Source of the DNA: Styela clava
Taxonomy: Eukaryota > Chordata > Ascidiacea > Stolidobranchia > Styelidae
Direction of reading: 5' to 3'
Assembly: GCF_964204865.1 (NCBI RefSeq)
Contig: NC_135259.1
Location: 19,230,974-19,294,973 of the forward strand
Length of the DNA stretch: 64,000 bases
Part shown: positions 54,990 to 64,000 of the stretch, one piece after another
Numbering within the stretch: the first letter of the stretch is position 1
Layout of the letters: each line of letters opens with the position of its first letter
Translations under genes and position numbers: made by a program
Notes under the pieces: model-generated
The model's database searches: none
What the model was told of the DNA's origin: nothing
The model's input: only the letters and a program-made list of their open reading frames with translations

Positions 54990-55955
54990 CAAAACATTAC
55001 CATCGAGTGAAACATTTTTTATGAGAGTTCAGAAGTTTCGAGCGCCCTCAATTTATTACACCCTTAGGGGGAGAGAGGATTTAAAACCGAGGTGTTAACC
55101 TGCAATGCAATGTTTATCCTAAGTATTGATGCCGTAAGTGAATTTAACTAAATATACTCGAGAGTATTTTTTGACGGTATTTCCGCATAAATGACAAATA
55201 GAATTGCATCAAAGCGACACAAAAAACTTTTTGGCATATTTTTTTGCACGTGACACTCTCTTGGGAGTTGGACAAATTTAATTACGCGAAAAAAATATTC
55301 AAAATTGTGACGTTAATTTATTTTGCCTTTAAATAAACTTTGCCGCAATAAGGAGCGTTTTGTGCCCGCGATGCAAACATTTGGGGACGTTTGTTGGAAG
55401 AATTCGCAAAAATTCACTGTTTGCAAAGTGATTTTAAGAAGCACCAGTAAAAGTGTGATGGAAAATGCGCAATGATTACCGAGAAATGTACTTTGCTATG
55501 AATCTCGATAAGAAACCTGGGATCTTTGGTACGATCCGACCCTCAACTCTTAACCCCATGGTAAACACGTCAAGGGCGTAAATGAATTGGATAGGCAATA
55601 CGGAACCCGGAAATTTCGATAAAAATCTAAATGTTCTTATCAGTGCATGCTTATGCAATCTCATGAAGAGCCGTTTTGAATTTAATAGAATGAATCTCGA
55701 AGTTGAAATATACATTTTTCTGTAATAACAAATGTCTATTTTGCCTACCAAGCTTCTCTTAAATGAGATTCATTAATATTTATTGTCAGAATAATGGCAC
55801 CTAAAACTGACCACAAACAGACGAATTGATCGCTTTTATTTGAATATTTCCGATATTGATTTTTTGTATCATGAGACGGGTAGGAAATTTAATATTCACG
55901 TCTTTCGCTCTGATCATGGCCCTGTACAAGCAGTCACTGATACCTAACTGGTAAG
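54990..55955. other. Gene-free stretch
   Basis: No gene or repeat family recognised. Confidence 0.45.
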
Positions 55956-55959
55956 TGGT

Positions 55960-56370
55960 GCAAATGGAGCATGTGAAGCAAGTGGGACACACGTGGTACA
56001 AGTGGGAAATGTGGTACAGTCGGGGCCTTTTACACTCTTGGCACGTCCCTCGGTACAAGTGGGGCATGTGGTACAAGTGGGACAAGGGGTACAAGTGGGG
56101 CATGTGACACTCTCGGTAAAATTTGGGCATGTTTTACAAATGAGGCATGTGATACAAGGGAGGCATGTGGGACGAGTGGGACATGAGATACAAGTGGCGC
56201 ATGCGACACTCTCGGCACGCCCTCGGTACAAGGGGTACAAGTGGGGCATGTGCCACTCTCAGTAAAAGTGGGGCATGTGGTACAAATGAGGCATGGGATA
56301 CAAGGGAGGCATGTGGGACGAGTGCGGCACGCCTTCGGTACAAGAGGTACAACTGGGGCATGTGGGGTAA
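55960..56370 (+). repeat. Minisatellite of ~15-18-bp GTACAAGTGGGGCATGT units
   Basis: Short units are nested in longer blocks of about 145 bp ('cactctcggtaaaatttggg' at 56108 and 'cactctcagtaaaagtgggg' at 56252). Because unit lengths are near multiples of three, several frames on both strands stay open, giving a Cys/Pro/Thr-rich reading on the minus strand. Confidence 0.88.
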
Positions 56371-56789
56371 AGTTGTATAAACATAAAAGAAGAATTCATT
56401 CCTAAAAGATTTCGATTTGAATATATGGCGTAGGAATATATCTCAGCATGTCAGGTAGCCCTGGCTTATGAGAGAGATTCAACAAAATATTCTTACATTT
56501 TGTTGTATTTTGAAGGCTTTTAAATTATTAATACCAAGTCCGAAATCCATTCGGTTATGAAGTACGGAGGTTGAGTGAGTGCATGACAACACTGGACACA
56601 AAAAATGAAAAAAAGTAAAAATACTGGACGAGGCGAACTCATAAATCCGCAAACGATCGAGGGAGATAATAGTGTGAAAAAAGGTAGTATCTGATCTATC
56701 TGAAAAGGGGTATCTGATCTACTTTTTGTTTGAATATAAATTGGGGCGTCTTGGAATTTATTTTAACAAAGCGTCAGCAATTTCCAAAC

Positions 56790-56960
56790 GGGGGCCTATG
56801 TCCTCCAAGGAACCACGAAGCAGTTGGAGGGGCCACAATGCTATGCCGAAAACTGATTTGATTTTCTCTTTACAAGAAAACTTCATGTCCTTTCTAGTTT
56901 CATGCTTGATAAGGGAATCACTGGTGTAGATCAGCGATCGCGACTTAGAACTCGCGACAT
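56790..56960. repeat. hAT-like MITE fragment
   Basis: 'gaggggccacaatgctatg' and 'aaaactgatttgattttctc' match the inside of 34312-34645. Confidence 0.55.
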
Positions 56961-57334
56961 TATACAAGTTTTCCACTAATATCTTACGATGTGTACTTTA
57001 CTCTACTACTAAAAAAAAAGGAATCTTCCAGTATATTCCAAATTTCATTATGTTCAAACAATCCATGCTCAACGAAGCATAAACAATCTGTGAAATAACT
57101 TTATCGAGCAATGAAACTAGGAGAAATGGAGAGTTTGGTAACTACTGACTTACGCTTTGTTAATTAAAATAAGTTACAAGATTCCCCGATTGCTATTAAA
57201 ACTAAAAAAGAAAAGAAATCACCTTATCTCACTCAATCGTCTGCGAATTTGTTTTATCCAGGCATCAATAATTTGAAAGCCTTGAAGATACAACAAAATG
57301 CAAAAATATTTTTAAAATCTTTCGTATAAGCTAG

Positions 57335-57420
57335 AAAAGTGGTTCTCAACCATTTTATTTCGCGGCCCATTTTCATCGCGCAAAAAGAGTACCCTTTGTC
57401 TGAGGCGGGGGACTTGTGAC
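57335..57420. repeat. hAT-like MITE end
   Basis: 'agtggttctcaaccatttta' then 'ttcgcggcccattttcatcg'. The far end was not found. Confidence 0.45.
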
Positions 57421-57542
57421 GGTATTTCATAAAGGTATTTCAGCTCAAACGTCTCCTTCTAAACTTTATTAACTGAAGTATGATTCAAATCAATCGCTTT
57501 ATTCTAGAGTTAATAAAATGTTTATTTTTCGCTTTGCTTATT

Positions 57543-57756
57543 GGCGCTCCAGAAGAATGTGTACCAATATTGAGGTAACTAATTTTGTTCACCTAATTTA
57601 CATCAAGTTGTGTAAAGGTGCTGAAACCTACGAGCAGGGGGTATATTCACTTGGCTAATACAGACAGTCCCCGAACTCGTAATCAAACTAAAATAGGAAA
57701 AATTGGAATAAAATTATGGCCCAACCCTAACCTGGTATACATACTACGGGAGTACC
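57543..57756. mobile_element. Asymmetric MITE copy
   Basis: 214 bp, ggcgctccagaagaatg to 'tacgggagtacc'; ends match the family well. Confidence 0.78.
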
Positions 57757-58037
57757 GTTATTTCAGCTCAAAGGTCTCCATCAAAACTTTAATAATAACT
57801 AAAATATGATTAAAATAAATCGCTTTTTGAACTAAACCGCTTGAAATGTACATTTTTTACTTTAATTATTCATTCCAATCAAAGCATTCGAATAACATTT
57901 CAATCCAGTTGACAAGAATTTCCGATGAACCGTGAAATTGGCTTGACTGTTGCCAGTTTTATTGACTGAATCTTTTTCTCATTTTCATTTTTTAATTCAG
58001 TTGAAAGCCACGATCATCTCATTAAACGATATTGACC

Positions 58038-58250
58038 GGTACTCAGCGTGTGTACCAGGTTAGGGTTAGGCCATAATTTTATTCCAATTTTTTAATTATT
58101 TTAGTTCTATTACGAGTTTGGGGACTGTATGTGTTAGCCAAGTGAATATACTCCTTGCACATAAGTTTCAGTCTAGTTACACAACTTGATGTAAAGTAGG
58201 CGAACAAAATTAGATACCTTCATGCTGGTACACATACTTCTGAAGCGCTT
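58038..58250. mobile_element. Asymmetric MITE copy, inverse orientation
   Basis: 'ggtactcagcgtgtgtacca' to 'cttctgaagcgctt'. Confidence 0.75.
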
Positions 58251-59715
58251 GTTAATCTTCTACGGTCTTACAAATTTTTATCCCGCGTCGTGAAAATAGG
58301 GTGAGCAATAAACCAGAACCCAGGTCGTTTCTAATGTTTTATCAATAAGCTATACATGGTGAAACGTCCCCCGCCCCCTCTCAAAAGCCGGGAGAATAAT
58401 CTTTTCAATTTTTCTTCACTTGTCGAGATTTTTTGGTGACGTAACTATCAATTTAAATAAATGAAACCTCATCGATCGGATCTCGAAAAAATATTTGAGA
58501 AAACATTCCACGTCAAAATATATTTGATACCAAACAAAATATAAAAAAAATCCGTAATCTCAGACTTATATCTTCTTTCTGAACTAAGAAGTTCGTAAAA
58601 CGTGCGTTTTCAAAAATCTTGATAGTCTAAAATTCGTTTCAATTTACAAAAAATCGCTTTGTAGGATGCAGAAGAAAATTCCTTTTTTTACATTTCAAAT
58701 AGGGGGGAGACCGACCACACCCTGGCCCTGAGTGTGGCTATGAATCTTTTCGCTATATGATTTTATATGGCTTATCATGAGAAACTCGCATTTCCTTTAA
58801 TCAAAGGTCCAATCTATTTCAATTTTTCACTACTCAAAAATAGAGAGAATCGCTATTATAGCTATTTTTTTATTCTTTTCCTTTGAGACCTGAAAGGCTC
58901 AATATTTGATTCTAAATTTTGCTTCAATTGTTTGTTTCGATTGGAAAAAAAAACGATTTTCCACAACAACAGATAATTTTGCAAAACGTTCGAAATTTCC
59001 CTTCCGTGTCAAAAAGGATTCGTCACATCGGACGCCTTAAATTGCAAATATGGCTAAAAGCGTTATTCCCCCTTTTACAGACTATAAAAACGAGAAAGTG
59101 AATTTTATATTGCGATGCAAAAATAAACAGTGTACAAGATAACGCCCCTTCTAAAAAGCATAACCCAGGTCATTGAAAACATATTCTTAATAGAATATAA
59201 CTTTTGTGCAAAATGTACTAGATTACTGATTACTAGATTACAGAAGTTCAAGTGTTAAATTTATATATATATATCTTCTTTCATTCTCGTAGAAGTATTT
59301 AATAAATTTTTAAGTTCTGTTTTAAGGCATGCTGTATTCTTAATCAAATAAAGCATAACTCATTTTAAAAAATGGTCAAAAAATAACCAGGTCATTAAAT
59401 AATGAATGTTTTTTTTTCCTTTCGAGACTTATGGGGTCAATATTCCACTCTAATTTTTGCTTTTATTGTTTGTTTTGATTGGTCTAACAGTCGCGGAGAA
59501 AAGCGACAACAGTAATCTTACCAGGCGTTCAAAATTACCCTGCGCTTAAAAAAAGGAATTCGTCACACCGAATGTCTTAAATTGCAAATATGGCTAAAAG
59601 CGCGAATCCCCCTTCTGCAGATTATACAAACAAAAAACTGAATTGTTTTGAATGCACGGCAACAATAAACTGCGTACAGGGTAACCCTTCTTCCTAAACG
59701 CATATCCCAAGTCAG

Positions 59716-59951
59716 GGGACTCCCGAAGTATGCGAACCAAGATGGCGGACATCGGAATGTAATATGTGTACTAGGTTAAGGTTAGGCCATAATTTTAGGT
59801 ATAAATACTACGGGAAGCTCTTAGCTAGTCTTCGAACTGATAATAGGACTAAAATAAGGAAAATTGAAAAAAAATTATCGCCTAACCCTAACGTGTTACC
59901 CAGGTTACGTTCCGATGTCCGCCATCTTGGTTCGCATACTTCGGGAGCACC
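59716..59951. mobile_element. Long-form CAAGATGGCG MITE, copy 7
   Basis: 236 bp with perfect 8-bp duplication caagtcag at 59708-59715 and 59952-59959. The second duplication unit near 60218 has a single caagtcag, an intact empty site. Confidence 0.95.
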
Positions 59952-60042
59952 CAAGTCAGTTTGCAACATTATTCTACAAAGAACATAGGGCGGTTCACGT
60001 AACCGCTTGTCGGTTACGGCAGTGTTTCCCAAACTTTGTCGG

Positions 60043-60134
60043 CCGTGAAACAAAAAAAATTCCATAGGTGCAATAGCATACAGGTGCAATTGTCATGGGT
60101 TCAAATGTACGTGGGTTCAAATGTAATGGAACCG
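60043..60134 (+). repeat. 92-bp piece of the GTTCAAATGTAC repeat at a duplication junction
   Basis: Identical to 16603-16694. It joins a truncated MITE end (60020-60044, same as the first 26 bp of 60280-60731) to the start of the next duplication unit. Confidence 0.85.
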
Positions 60135-60279
60135 TTTTGAATGCACGGCAACAATAAACTGCGTACTGGGTAACCCCTCTTCCCAAAGGCATCCCTCTTC
60201 CTAAAGGCATACCCCAAGTCAGTTACAACATATTCTACAGAGAACATTGGGCGTTCACGTAACCGCTTGTCGGTTACGG

Positions 60280-60731
60280 CAGTGTTTCCCAAACTTTGTC
60301 GGCCGCGGACCCTTGTTTTATAATCCTATTTCTGACGGACTCCCACTCTATGCCTAACAATCGGGGAAGAGTAATTTTTCACAATAACACGAACGATATT
60401 AATGTGTTGAATGAGATTGCTTCCGACTGCACTATTATCAATTGTCGTAGCAATTTGTGACAAGCAAATTCGTAGGTCCGACTCTACGGCAAGTCTTGAC
60501 CTATATTTTTACATCAAATTTGTAAGAGATGAAAATGCTGCCTCACACAGGTAGATTTTTCTAATTGCCCATTCTGACACTAATTTTGTCAGCAACTTTT
60601 GTCTAGAACGTTCTAAAGAAAAGAACCAATAGCTTTAAATCAATCATTACAGATTCATTAGACTTTTTTTAATATCGTCCCGGATCCCCTCTGCATTCAT
60701 CACGAACCTTCATGGGTCCGCGGAAACCCTG
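60280..60731. mobile_element. hAT-like MITE, CAGTGTTTCCCAAAC ends
   Basis: 452 bp, right end 'ggaaaccctg', perfect 8-bp duplication ggttacgg at 60272-60279 and 60732-60739. Confidence 0.92.
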
Positions 60732-60754
60732 GGTTACGGCTTTCCCACCATCAA

Positions 60755-60900
60755 CTGCATGCTTCTGAAACAAATAACTGGGTAACTAATCCCATACCCG
60801 ACATGGAATGGTAACCGGACGAGAGGCCGTGGTTCGCCATATGATTAAGTCTTCTTATAGGTTTTTCGCTTCCTCGGGATAAATATGTAAATCCCAACCT
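60755..60900 (-). repeat. 'cccgggataaat' dispersed repeat, inverse copy
   Basis: 'cccatacccgacatggaatg' to 'ctcgggataaatatgtaaat'. Confidence 0.7.
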
Positions 60901-60904
60901 AACA

Positions 60905-61583
60905 GAACTGTGTGCAAAATGTACTAAATTACTTTCTGGTATAATCATACACAACAGAAGATTTAGGTCTTAAATAAAATAATAATTAAATAAATAAAAA
61001 TTATTTTAAATAATTTTCTTCGCTTTTATAGCAGTAATTAAAGAATTTATCCAAGCGATCCATTCTTTCAATTTTATTTGCCAGCTTTATACATGGTGCG
61101 TAAATTACCTGATTAAAACCTATTAAAAATAAAAGTAGATGAATTATGCTTTTACCCAATAAATTCCAGAATTCAAAACAATAATAAATATGATATTATC
61201 AAGCTAAATAATTCATAACTCATTTCAAAGTAAAACAAATAATCCTAAAACGTTGTCTTGTTAAATAATGTTGGAATAACCGCATTCATTATGTATTATC
61301 TATTCATTGAAGTTTATATAAAAGTAAACGAATGTATAATGTCAAATTTTGTGTTGATATTTAAATATTTTATATTGTTTATATAAATCGAGCATATCGT
61401 TTGTTACCGCGCTCGGTGAATTGCCCCGTTTTGAAAAACTTTTAAGTTATCCCGATCAAAAGCACAGAGATGCGAGTGCACCTTTTTTACATGGCGATTA
61501 ATCGGCTCTTTCGCTCTGAATAAGACCACGTCAGATTAGTCACTGATATTTGGGTTGAACTGGAATCTTTCTCGTTCGGCAGT
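60905..61583. other. Gene-free AT-rich stretch
   Basis: No signal seen. Confidence 0.45.
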
Positions 61584-61591
61584 GCCTAACA

Positions 61592-62137
61592 AAGTGGTTC
61601 TCAACGCACGCTTTTTAGAATTTGTCAAGTCTCGCGTCCCACCTGAAAAATAACTATCTAACAATAAGCTACAAATAACAAATAGTAAGGCAAAAGTATG
61701 TTTTATAAAAAAACGCGTCGAAAATACCTGGATGGAACGTAAATGATGTAATAAATGAACAGTTTTGAAATGTAAATATCTAAAATACGGCCAGCAAGTT
61801 CAAAGCTAACAAATATTTTTATTGGAAACGTAGTGGACACAGCGATCGTTTCAAAATTTTGTTGTTATTGTTATTATTTGCACCGTCAACACGTTTTGAA
61901 GAAATTGCTTTTCTCTTCGAATACTGGACCAATTGCTTTGAAATTTTCAGTGGTTAAAGATAAAAAATTTTTTCAGAAGGCTATTACTTTTTTTTGCTCT
62001 ATGACGTCATCAAAATTATGTGACTCTACGTGTCCATATATTTGAGCATAGCTCTCTCTTGTTTTAATTAGCTTCACGCCCTCTCAAAACTTTGTCTACA
62101 CCCCCTCGTGGGCGCGCCCGCCGTTTGAGAGTCACTG
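61592..62137. mobile_element. hAT-like MITE, AAGTGGTTCTCAAC end
   Basis: 546 bp, right end 'ccgtttgagagtcactg', flanks gcctaaca and gtctaacc (6 of 8). TGACGTCA occurs inside near 62002. Confidence 0.75.
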
Positions 62138-62387
62138 GTCTAACCAATTGAATACACTTGAGGTCGCGGCGCGAGATTCGAACCCGAAATGATTTCTAAT
62201 TGATTGGTTGTTTGTGTTTTATTTATGGCATTTCTAAAATTGCGGAATTCGGCGGGAATATTTCTATTCGAAGTTCTATTCGGCAAAAATAAGCAATTTC
62301 AACGCATCAACCATCAAGTCATTCATCCCACAAACATGCTAAATACTAACTGCGGACTTCGTATACTGCTTTATTACAACACGTCAG

Positions 62388-62474
62388 TAGCGTAGCCATG
62401 CACGAGGGTCGGACCAACCCCCAACCCCCCCCCCCCCCCAACCCCCCCCCCCCCCCCCCCCCCCCCACCCCCCC
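62388..62474. repeat. GCGTAGCC end and long poly(C) tract
   Basis: 'cagtagcgtagccatgcac' followed by C-rich runs broken by A at about 62425-62474 and then T10. On the minus strand this is a long G tract. Confidence 0.75.
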
Positions 62475-62579
62475 TTTTTTTTTTGCAATGTAAAAAATCT
62501 GTATTATATATATATTTTTTTTTGTAGCTTGAAACGGTTTTTAAACCTTCAAGTCTTTTTTCCGGACCCACTAGAGCTG

Positions 62580-63540
62580 TTATGGTATCACTTGGCGATT
62601 AGAAATTTCTAAACATCTTACATTCGAAATATTTTTTCTGGTGTAAATTCGTGTAAAAAAAATGCAAAAGAAAACATGTTGACATAGGCAAATACCGCTA
62701 CTTCATCTATAAATACAGTAATCATTCCAATTTGCCATTTTGTGTCCAATTCCCACGCCCACCACGTCACCCAAGCTGTAATAAATTGGATAGAAAGTAC
62801 TGATTCCTTAAAAAATAGTAGTATCTCAATACATATCGTTAGAGACCAGTGAATGGGGCTTTATTCAAAGCAAAAGGCACGAATAATCGTTGTTGAGAAA
62901 ACAAGTGTCCCAGTTGCCCGTGTATTCAACTAAAACATGATCCGCCCTGGGACTCACAATCCACAACACATTACATAGTCCATTACCTTATCTTATGTTT
63001 GACATCAAAATTATTTTTTATGAAGTAAAAAAGTAACAGGATGCAAAACATGTTGGTTTGATGCCGGGAAACGACGTTTTCAATGTATTTTAAAAAAAGG
63101 AGAAACAACCATGATCTCTCCATAAAATCTTGAAAAAATCACGAATTCTTAGGAAACCTGATAAAAATACTAAGATAAGCTTTGATTTCATCTTTTTAAA
63201 ACCCCAAAAAAACACATTTTATCCTTGGCGTGAAAACATACTGAATAATTAAAGTTGCAGGGTGCGATGTCATCGATTAGTGAATGTAAATGGAATCGAA
63301 AACGTGTTTTTTTTTTCGTTTTTAGCTTTTTTGCACCAAAAAAACACGGTATTTTGAAAAAAGTACGTGACCTAGCGTTAGATTATATAGGTACGTTGGT
63401 TTAGGTTGATTGTGTAGGCAACGTCCTGAACATTAAAACTTACATCTTTCAAAAATATCTTCCTGTGTATGGGGGACGTAGCCATACTTGAGTTTCGAAA
63501 CCCTCCCCCTCTCTAATGCACAAATGTAACCACGTACGCC
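62580..63540. other. Gene-free stretch
   Basis: No gene or repeat family recognised; 'gggacgtagccatacttgag' near 63474 resembles the GCGTAGCC ends. Confidence 0.4.
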
Positions 63541-63544
63541 ACGT

Positions 63545-63660
63545 TTTAAAATAACAAATTACTAATTATCTAGTTGGAGTTAGAAATTATTTTAAAAATT
63601 GCATTTCCAACGCAATCTGCATTACTAACCCTAACTGGATAATTACTATTTTTTTTGTTT
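63545..63660. repeat. Palindromic repeat with TAACCCTAACTGG arm, copy 3
   Basis: 'attactaattatctagttgg' and 'ctaaccctaactggataatt' are imperfect inverse, related to 32885-33010 and 46945-47040. Confidence 0.6.
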
Positions 63661-63689
63661 TGTTTTGAGCGGTGGAGGATGTGTTTTTG

Positions 63690-64000
63690 GCGGGGAATTT
63701 TACAAAAAAAACACCTCTTTTTACCATAACCCTGAAATTTAATCGCTTAAAGACTTGGGGCAGACTCGACCAAACGAAGGCTGTTCCTATCAAATTAGCG
63801 GGATTTTGAAATTCTCTTGCATGTAATATTTCGATCTATTCTTTCATGCATATATAAAAATGAGCGCAAATCATGTGTCGTTCAGATTTTAACTATTTTC
63901 TCGATTTTATTTTGATAAATCACAATCGCTTTTTATATATACGGTCAAAGCGGATCGCATTTAGTAGAATATTCTATTTTTAAATTCCCGATATCTATCA
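63690..64000. other. Gene-free stretch to the window edge
   Basis: AT-rich, nothing recognised. Confidence 0.4.

Larger units (their letters stand above)
58873..60305 (+). repeat. Layered tandem duplication
   Basis: 58873-59220 and 59415-59715 share 'aaattgcaaatatggctaaa' and 'aataaac-gtgta'-type words. A later copy of the 3' part starts at 60134 ('ttttgaatgcacggcaac' as at 59648). Elements 59716-59951 and 60043-60134 interrupt the series. Confidence 0.78.

Noticed and set aside
55801-56361. Several overlapping Cys/His/Pro-rich open frames on both strands
   Set aside because: Explained by the minisatellite with a period near a multiple of three.
62160-62200. 'gagattcgaacccg' as a tRNA T arm
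   Set aside because: No other tRNA parts fold with it.
62374-62571. Glycine-rich open frame
   Set aside because: Simple translation of a long poly(C) tract.

Overview
The window is eukaryotic, almost certainly animal, nuclear DNA. The evidence is an AT-rich sequence with no long uninterrupted genes, intron-containing nuclear tRNA genes, a hAT-superfamily transposon, many non-autonomous DNA transposons, minisatellites, and one exon that looks like the start of a rhodopsin-family G-protein-coupled receptor (GPCR). Frequent TGACGTCA palindromes and abundant small inverted-repeat elements would fit a marine invertebrate such as an ascidian, but that is an impression and not shown by any conserved gene. 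No rRNA gene, CRISPR array or bacterial-type gene was seen.

Layout. Positions 1-3,300 hold an intact tRNA-Thr(UGU), three full-length tRNA-Ile(UAU) genes with introns, and several tRNA fragments. Positions 3,597-6,627 are a complete hAT transposon with terminal inverted repeats, a nearly perfect 8-bp target duplication, and a transposase broken by one frameshift and one stop. Positions 7,158-14,042 are the most striking part: over twenty further tRNA-Ile(UAU) copies, fourteen of them in one tandem array of about 163 bp per unit (10,956-13,194). Positions 15,130-19,300 are a decayed complex repeat whose units carry pieces resembling the 3' half of the same tRNA. From 19,300 to 64,000 the sequence is a patchwork of small elements. 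These include hAT-like MITEs with 8-bp target duplications, a palindromic MITE family whose ends contain CAAGATGGCG, a foldback family with a hammerhead-like core, a family with a TATCGAT hairpin, and many short tandem arrays. Among the arrays are a 42-bp minisatellite rich in TGACGTCA (53,254-53,730) and a GTACAAGTGGGGCATGT-type array (55,960-56,370).

The only credible cellular protein-coding piece is one exon at 48,266-48,445. It has a TM1-like segment with the GN pair and ends in a splice donor; no later receptor exon was recognised to the right edge.

How it fits together: the tRNA-Ile copies carry their 5' flanking DNA with them, so they spread by DNA-level duplication and not by retroposition. 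The tandem array shows two- and three-unit higher-order periodicity, which points to unequal crossing-over. Many array units have no run of four T before the next tRNA, so RNA polymerase III could read through several units. All element family names given here rest on reading the sequence only; no search was run.
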